Part shown: positions 1 through 4,711 of the stretch, one piece after another
Numbering within the stretch: position 1 is the stretch's first letter
How the letters are laid out: every line of letters begins with the position of its first letter
Origin: Bacteroidales bacterium
GTDB taxonomy: Bacteria; Bacteroidota; Bacteroidia; Bacteroidales; VadinHA17
Assembly: GCA_003518245.1 (NCBI GenBank)
Contig: DOZA01000413.1
Span: 1 to 7,349 of the forward strand
DNA: 7,349 bases
Direction of reading: 5' to 3'
Notes under the pieces: generated by a model
Seen by the model: the letters and a program-made list of their open reading frames with translations, nothing else
What the model was told of the DNA's origin: nothing
Database searches by the model: none
Program-made: the position numbers and the translations under genes

Positions 1-971
1 ACTTCACAAAATAACTTATGAATTTCTTTAGCAGTAGAGTTGTCTATTTTAGTATTAGCAATTAAAACCCCACCAAAAGCAGATTGTGGGTCTCCGGCTA
101 AAGCGTCTATATAGGCTTGATAAATAGTTTCTCTTTGCGCTAAACCACATGCATTATTATGTTTTAAAATGGCAAAAGTTGGATCATCATTTTTAAATTC
201 ATTCATTAAATTTACCGCAGCGTCAACATCAAGTAAATTGTTATATGATAATTCTTTACCATGTAATTTGTCAAATAATTGTTCAAGATCTCCAAAAAAA
301 TATCCTTTTTGATGCGGATTTTCACCATAACGTAAGGTGCTCACTTTATCAAAACTTTCTCTAAATTCAATATCTTCAAAATCTTGATTTAAATATTTAA
401 AAATTGCAGTATCGTAATGACTTGAAATTGCAAAAGCTTTGGATGCAAAATTCTTTCTATTTTCTAAAGTAATATCTCCATTATTATTGGATAAAATATT
501 TAAAAACTCGTCATATTGATTCATAGATGAAACACAAATTACATCTTTAAAATTCTTTGCTGCAGCACGAATTAATGAAATCCCCCCTATATCAATTTTT
601 TCAATAATTTCCTGTTCAGAAGCACCAGAAGCAACAGTGTCTATGAAAGGATAGAGATCAACAATTACAAGATCAATCAGGGGAATATCATACTCATCCA
701 GTTGCTTAATATCTGACTTATTGCTTGTTCTTGCCAGTATCCCGCCGAATATCTTAGGGTGCAGTGTTTTAACCCTGCCTCCAAGAATGGATGGGTATGA
801 GGTTATATCCTCAACTTTTTCAGCCTGTATACCAAGATCTGATATAAACTTATGGGTACCACCTGTGGAGATAATTTTTATCCCTAATTCGTCCAGCTTT
901 TTGACTATTTTCTCCAAACCCTCTTTATAATAAACAGACAGCAATGCAGATCTGATTTTTTTCCCCCTCAT
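1..971 (-). CDS. purH: Bifunctional AICAR formyltransferase / IMP cyclohydrolase PurH (3' end outside window)
   Basis: This enzyme catalyses the last two steps of de novo purine synthesis in the cytoplasm: formylation of AICAR using 10-formyl-THF, then ring closure to IMP. It reads from ATG at 971 down to position 3 (323 codons) and is cut by the window edge; the family is usually about 505-530 residues, so roughly 180 are missing. The N-terminal MGS-like IMP cyclohydrolase domain shows STGGT (residues 35-39), GGRVKTLHPK (64-73), DLYPF (105-109) and IDIGG..LIRAAAKN (126-140). The AICAR transformylase domain starts near residue 200, with RYGENPHQ and the catalytic Lys-His pair in KHNNACG (270-276), matching the Lys266/His267 pair known in the human enzyme. 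The start is chosen because alignment-like similarity to PurH begins immediately (KIRSALLSV). The frame is intact, but base composition and codon use change abruptly near codons 107-133 (see findings), so the 3' part may come from a different genome. Identity is near certain; only the integrity of the locus is in doubt. Confidence 0.97.
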   Translation of the reverse strand, partial: MRGKKIRSALLSVYYKEGLEKIVKKLDELGIKIISTGGTHKFISDLGIQAEKVEDITSYPSILGGRVKTLHPKIFGGILARTSNKSDIKQLDEYDIPLIDLVIVDLYPFIDTVASGASEQEIIEKIDIGGISLIRAAAKNFKDVICVSSMNQYDEFLNILSNNNGDITLENRKNFASKAFAISSHYDTAIFKYLNQDFEDIEFRESFDKVSTLRYGENPHQKGYFFGDLEQLFDKLHGKELSYNNLLDVDAAVNLMNEFKNDDPTFAILKHNNACGLAQRETIYQAYIDALAGDPQSAFGGVLIANTKIDNSTAKEIHKLFCE

Positions 972-1212
972 AATCAATAAATTAGAATTACCACTCAGGC
1001 CCAGTTAACGGGGATTAAAAATAGATATTTTTTTATTGTCTTACAATGTATTCCGCACTTTTCGGGCAACCTGAGTTTTAACAACGAAAGACAGCTGCAA
1101 ATTGTTACGCTGTAAGCTAAATAAATATTATCATCATTACTCAAAGAATCTATAAATACAATAATCTCGTATTCCAATAATCCAGTATTCCATTTTTAAC
1201 TATATTTGATCC
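972..1212. other. Divergent intergenic region between purH and an ABC permease
   Basis: This 241-bp AT-rich spacer separates two divergently transcribed genes, so it should hold the promoters of both. A short open frame on the minus strand (995-1177) starts with TTG, has low-complexity composition and resembles no family I recognise, so I treat it as non-coding. On the plus strand, TATATTTG at 1201-1208 fits the Bacteroidota -7 element TAnnTTTG, but it ends only four bases before the ATG at 1213 and I see no TTTG at the expected -33 distance. No convincing purH promoter could be picked by eye. The purH-proximal half contains the inverted repeats listed separately. Confidence 0.6.
993..1076 (-). 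promoter_or_regulatory. Possible structured 5' leader upstream of purH
   Basis: Seen: on the minus strand ACTCAGG (1076-1070) is the exact complement of CCTGAGT (999-993). After a three-base bulge on one side, CCC (1066-1064) pairs with GGG (1002-1000), giving a ten-pair stem that closes about 21 bases before the purH start. The enclosed loop holds two small hairpins: ATTGT/ACAAT with a three-base loop (1047-1035) and AAAAAT/ATTTTT (1032-1017). The arrangement of an outer helix around two hairpins next to a purine biosynthesis gene suggests an RNA leader. I could not match it to the purine, ZTP or PRPP riboswitch consensus. The inner hairpins are weak and AT-rich, so this may be chance. Confidence 0.22.
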
Positions 1213-2463
1213 ATGATATTCTTCAGGCTGATAAGGGAAGGTTTCCTGTTTGCAATTAATTCAATAGTTGTAAACAAGCTGAGGACCTTTTTATCCTTAT
1301 TCGGTATTACCATAGGTATTTTCGCGATTATTTCAGTATTCACGGTTCTTGACTGGATGGAATCGTCTGTACATGAAAGCATTGCTTCGATGGGAGATGA
1401 TGTTATATATGTACAAAAGATGCCCTGGTCCTTTGATCCCAACATAGCATGGTGGGATATTATAGCATGGCCGGTTGTTACCATTGATGATTACGAATCC
1501 CTTTTAAGGAATTCTACAAAGTCAGAAACGGCTTCCTTTTCGGTAATGTTTACCAGGAATTTGAAGTACAGGGATAATGCTGTAAATGACGCTTATATAT
1601 GGGGTGTTTCTGATGCTTTTGATGAGATACGTTCATTCGATATTGCCAGGGGCCGGTATTTCTCTCCAAACGAGCTTGCCGGGGGATACAGGGTAGCTGT
1701 TATAGGGAAAGTAACAGCAGAAACTATTTTTGAAGATACCGATCCAATAGGTAAAGATATTATTATTTCCGGATATAAGACAAGGGTCATTGGTGTTTTT
1801 AAAAAAGAAGGGCAGGGAGGTATAAGTGACAGTGGTATGGATGAGATGACTGTGATACCTGTCAATTATGCCAAGAGAGTGGTAAATATGCGTAATCCCT
1901 TTATCAACACCAACATAATGATCAAAGCACGGGAAGGGATTGCGGTACAGGAACTTAGTGATGAAGCCACCATGATACTCAGGGCATCACGCAGGATCAA
2001 ACCCGATGAGATAAATAATTTTTCAGTTAACCGGGCTAGCCTCCTGACCCAGGGATTTGAAGCTTTCTTTTCTGGTATAAATGTTGGAGGATGGATAATC
2101 GGGGGCTTTTCAATCCTTGTAGGTGGCTTTGGTATAGCCAATATAATGTTTGTTTCTGTAAGGGAAAGAACACATATTATAGGTATACAGATGGCCGTGG
2201 GGGCAAAAAGGGCATTTATACTGTGGCAGTTTCTTTATGAATCAATTCTTCTCTCAGTTACCGGTGGTATTCTCGGATTAATATTTATATTTATTGGTAC
2301 CGGCGTTGTAAATTATATCTGGGAGATGAATATGCATTTGACGGCGGGTAATATATTTCTTGGTGTTATGATTTCAGCCGTGATAGGTATGATAGCAGGT
2401 TATGCCCCGGCTTATTCAGCATCAAGGATGAATCCTGTTGACGCTATCGGGTTTTCTTTCTGA
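1213..2463 (+). CDS. MacB/FtsX-family ABC transporter permease
   Basis: This is an inner-membrane permease of the MacB/LolC/FtsX type (416 residues, usual for the family), expected to work with a separate LolD/MacB-like ATPase in moving substrates at the periplasmic face or in mechanotransmission. It has a first membrane helix at about residues 23-46 and a periplasmic MacB-type core at about 47-280, including the ARGRYFS segment (145-151) and DPIGK (177-181). The C-terminal FtsX domain carries three further helices (about 290-316, 337-367 and 378-400). The cytoplasmic coupling motif is visible as RERTHIIGIQMAVGAKR (317-333), and the end has the usual ASRMNPVDAI (403-412). The ATG at 1213 is the first possible start, since an in-frame TGA lies at 1207-1209, and the family N-terminus begins here. 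No ATPase or second permease gene is adjacent, so the partner must be encoded elsewhere. It is divergent from purH and convergent with mgtE. The substrate cannot be deduced from sequence. Confidence 0.93.
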   Translation: MIFFRLIREGFLFAINSIVVNKLRTFLSLFGITIGIFAIISVFTVLDWMESSVHESIASMGDDVIYVQKMPWSFDPNIAWWDIIAWPVVTIDDYESLLRNSTKSETASFSVMFTRNLKYRDNAVNDAYIWGVSDAFDEIRSFDIARGRYFSPNELAGGYRVAVIGKVTAETIFEDTDPIGKDIIISGYKTRVIGVFKKEGQGGISDSGMDEMTVIPVNYAKRVVNMRNPFINTNIMIKAREGIAVQELSDEATMILRASRRIKPDEINNFSVNRASLLTQGFEAFFSGINVGGWIIGGFSILVGGFGIANIMFVSVRERTHIIGIQMAVGAKRAFILWQFLYESILLSVTGGILGLIFIFIGTGVVNYIWEMNMHLTAGNIFLGVMISAVIGMIAGYAPAYSASRMNPVDAIGFSF

Positions 2464-2492
2464 TCTCTTATCTGTAATAAAACAAGTAATCC
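2464..2492. other. Convergent gap between permease and mgtE stop codons
   Basis: Only 29 bases separate the TGA of the permease (2461-2463) from the TAA of mgtE (2493-2495 on the minus strand). The stretch is AT-rich and shows no GC stem followed by a T run in either direction, so no intrinsic terminator can be called. Transcripts from both sides may run into each other. Confidence 0.6.
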
Positions 2493-3860
2493 TTATGCAA
2501 ATACACCGTAAAGCATACGCCCAATAAGCATATAAATCAAAAGTCCTATAATATCATTCATGGTTGTTATAAAAGGGCCTGTTGCAAGGGCTGCATCTAC
2601 CCTGAAACGGTCAAGTATCAGAGGGATAAATGTTCCAAAAAGGGCGGCAAAAATAATAACTGAAAGGAGAGCAGTGCTTACAGTAAGTGTCAGTGCGAAT
2701 GAATCACTCACAAAAAAATTGTAAACAAAGATCAGTGCAGCGAGTATAAGCCCGTTAAAAAGGGCAACTGTAAATTCCTTCAGCAATCGTTTAATAGTGC
2801 TTTCTCCTTTGAGGGTATTATTTGCGAGGCTCTGGACTATAATGGCTGAGGATTGTATTCCCACATTACCTCCCATGGCAGCAATCAGCGGGATAAAGAA
2901 AGCCATTTCGGGATATACTTTAAGGTTTGACTCGAACTTCCCAAGTACCAGCGCTCCAAGTATACCACCCACCAGGCCAATCAGGAGCCATGGTAACCTG
3001 ACCCTGGTAATATGCAGAACCTTATCCTTTACTTCTATCTCATCCACCAGACCGGATGCCATCTGGTAGTCCCTTTCAGCTTCTTCCCTGATAAAATCAA
3101 CAATATCATCAATAGTAATCCTTCCCACCAGTCGTCCTATTGAATCAATTACCGGGATAGCTACCAGGTCATATTTATTCATTACCTGGGCCACTTCCTC
3201 AGCAGGAGTGGATGTCTTAACAGATATTATATCATCCTCTATTATTGTTTTTACCGTGGTAGCATTATTGCTCAGGAGCATTTTTTTCAGCGATACAATA
3301 CCCTTTAGTTTATTACTGTTATCTATGACATACATGTAATATACTTCATCAACCTCATCAGCCTGGTTAGCCAGCTCTTTAAGGCAAGTTAGTATAGTCC
3401 AGTTCTCATTAACTTTTATCAACTCCTTGGCCATTAACCCACCGGCTGTATTTTCATCATAGCTAAGAAGGTCCACAATATCACCGGCCTGCTCCAGATC
3501 ATCAAGATGTAATAATATATCCTGCTTCTTCTCCTCCGAAAGATCTCCAATGACATCAGCAGCATCATCAGAGTCCATATTATCAATGAACTTCTGTGCA
3601 ATTACTTCACCCGGTAATACTTTAAGAAATCTCTCCCTGTCATCTTCATCCAGCTCGGCCAGCACATCCGATGCCCGTTCTCCGTCGAGTAAAAGATAAA
3701 GGTATCTTGCTTCTTCAATACTGATATCATCATATAATTCAGCGATATCGGCAGCATGAAAATCAGTTATCATTTCAAGAGCCTTTTTCTCGTCATTCTC
3801 TTTTATAGCTACGCGCAGTTCATCAACAAACTCCCTCCTGATTTCAATTGTCCTGGCCAT
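2493..3860 (-). CDS. mgtE: Magnesium transporter/channel MgtE
   Basis: MgtE forms a homodimeric Mg2+ channel in the inner membrane that closes when cytoplasmic Mg2+ binds its soluble domains. All three parts are present in a normal-length protein of 455 residues. The acidic N domain spans about 15-130 (HAADIAEL at 35-42, many Asp/Glu). The linker hallmark is DENTAGGLM (135-143). Two CBS domains lie at about 145-200 and 208-262 (DLVAIPVID at 231-239). The membrane domain covers about 288-452, with five hydrophobic helices, the MGGNVGIQSS motif (329-338) and the pore segment ATGPFITTMND (425-435 and following). Asp436 fits the position of the pore aspartate known from Thermus MgtE. One oddity: residues 422-423 are Asp-Ala where family members usually have Asp-Pro or Asn-Pro, a one-base difference. 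The ATG at 3860 lies inside the end of rsmA (17-bp overlap), so translation is probably coupled. No Mg2+-responsive leader is possible directly in front of it; control must come from upstream or from the protein itself. Confidence 0.97.
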   Translation of the reverse strand: MARTIEIRREFVDELRVAIKENDEKKALEMITDFHAADIAELYDDISIEEARYLYLLLDGERASDVLAELDEDDRERFLKVLPGEVIAQKFIDNMDSDDAADVIGDLSEEKKQDILLHLDDLEQAGDIVDLLSYDENTAGGLMAKELIKVNENWTILTCLKELANQADEVDEVYYMYVIDNSNKLKGIVSLKKMLLSNNATTVKTIIEDDIISVKTSTPAEEVAQVMNKYDLVAIPVIDSIGRLVGRITIDDIVDFIREEAERDYQMASGLVDEIEVKDKVLHITRVRLPWLLIGLVGGILGALVLGKFESNLKVYPEMAFFIPLIAAMGGNVGIQSSAIIVQSLANNTLKGESTIKRLLKEFTVALFNGLILAALIFVYNFFVSDSFALTLTVSTALLSVIIFAALFGTFIPLILDRFRVDAALATGPFITTMNDIIGLLIYMLIGRMLYGVFA

Positions 3861-4656
3861 GGCTATTTTTTTTACTTATATTATTCCTGTTCAAAATCGT
3901 TTCAACAAGCCTTGTAAGCTCAATAAAATCATCTATACCCAGCTGCTCCGGCCTTTTCTTAAGTATCATATTGTCAAGTCCTGAGGTGTCAACCAGTGGT
4001 TTCAGTGAATTCTTTATTATTTTTCTTCTCTGGTTAAAAGTTATTTTGACCACTTTGAAAAACAATTTCTCATCATAATACACCAGTTCTTCTTCTCTTC
4101 TTTTCAGCCTGATCACAGCAGACTGTACCTTGGGTGGAGGACTGAAAACTCCGGCCGGCACATTAAACAGGAGTTCAATATCATAGTATGCCTGTAACAA
4201 TACACTGAGTATACCATACACTTTTGAGCCCGGGCCACTAACTAACCTGTCTGCCACCTCCTTTTGAAGCATACACGTCAGTTCAGACACCTTATCGCGG
4301 TATTCGAGTACTTTGAAGAATATCTGGCTCGATATATTATAGGGAAAATTACCTATTATCCCCAGCCTATCATCAAAAGTACTATCCATATCCAATTGCA
4401 GGAAATCGCCCTCTATTATATCCAGACTTCTATATTCAGCCCTCAGGTATTCAACTGCCTCATTATCAATTTCAATAACCTTAAAGTTTTCAAAGCCTCT
4501 TTCCAGAAGGTAAGCAGTAAGTATTCCCGTCCCCGGTCCTATTTCAAGCACATTGGAATAATCTTTTGCCTCGAGGCACAGGGATATTTTCCTGGCAATA
4601 TTCCTGTCGGTCAGGAAATGTTGCCCGAGATACTTTTTTGCTTTTACCATGCTCAT
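3844..4656 (-). CDS. rsmA: 16S rRNA dimethyladenosine transferase RsmA (KsgA)
   Basis: RsmA dimethylates two adjacent adenines near the 3' end of 16S rRNA (A1518/A1519 in E. coli numbering) using S-adenosylmethionine, late in 30S subunit assembly. Read from the ATG at 4656 it has 270 residues, normal for the family. Visible motifs: KKYLGQHFL (7-15), SAM-binding EIGPGTG (38-44), acidic IEID (61-64), catalytic GNFPYNIS (102-109), QKEVADR (121-127), SPPPKVQSAV (162-171) and the C-terminal FNQRRK (197-202). The frame is open further up to a TTG at 4695, but that adds residues unlike the family, so the first ATG is preferred; the ATG at 4650 is equally possible. It follows the ABC gene on the same strand after 55 bp, and its last codons overlap the start of mgtE. 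A rsmA-mgtE pair is, as I recall, common in Bacteroidota. Confidence 0.96.
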   Translation of the reverse strand: MSMVKAKKYLGQHFLTDRNIARKISLCLEAKDYSNVLEIGPGTGILTAYLLERGFENFKVIEIDNEAVEYLRAEYRSLDIIEGDFLQLDMDSTFDDRLGIIGNFPYNISSQIFFKVLEYRDKVSELTCMLQKEVADRLVSGPGSKVYGILSVLLQAYYDIELLFNVPAGVFSPPPKVQSAVIRLKRREEELVYYDEKLFFKVVKITFNQRRKIIKNSLKPLVDTSGLDNMILKKRPEQLGIDDFIELTRLVETILNRNNISKKNSHGQDN

Positions 4657-4711
4657 AACGATCGCAAAATAAGCTTTTCGGACTGATAAAAACAACCTGG
4701 GGGTAAATTAT
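4657..4711 (-). other. Short spacer between ABC fusion gene and rsmA
   Basis: These 55 bases lie between the TAA of the ABC gene (4712-4714) and the rsmA start. On the minus strand there is a TATTTTG eight bases before the rsmA ATG, and a TTG 21 bases above it, which loosely resembles the Bacteroidota promoter TTTG-N17-23-TAnnTTTG. The -7 element is one base short and the leader would be only a few bases, so I regard it as weak. No terminator hairpin is seen, which fits cotranscription of the ABC gene with rsmA and mgtE. Confidence 0.4.

Noticed and set aside
582..587. Run of six G on the coding strand of purH as a frameshift site
   Set aside because: It encodes the conserved Gly-Gly of IDIGG and the frame is correct on both sides, so no frameshift is needed.
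995..1177. 60-codon open frame on the minus strand upstream of purH
   Set aside because: It begins with TTG, lies in an AT-rich intergenic region and its translation has no recognisable family or domain features; it overlaps the candidate leader structure.
1201..1208. TATATTTG as a -7 promoter element for the permease
   Set aside because: It matches TAnnTTTG but ends only four bases before the ATG, which would force a leaderless mRNA, and no TTTG is found at the -33 distance.
4264..4686. Open frame of 140 codons on the plus strand opposite rsmA, and similar long frames opposite mgtE and the ABC gene
   Set aside because: These are antisense to genes with clear family motifs and show no coherent domain content; they are by-products of codon use on the coding strand.
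4664..4688. Bacteroidota-type promoter in front of rsmA
   Set aside because: The -7 element is one base short and the leader would be only a few bases; the same-strand arrangement without terminator favours readthrough from the ABC gene.
4657..4695. N-terminal extension of rsmA to a TTG at 4695
   Set aside because: The added 13 residues do not look like RsmA, whose conserved region starts a few residues before KKYLGQHFL; ATG codons at 4656 and 4650 give normal starts.
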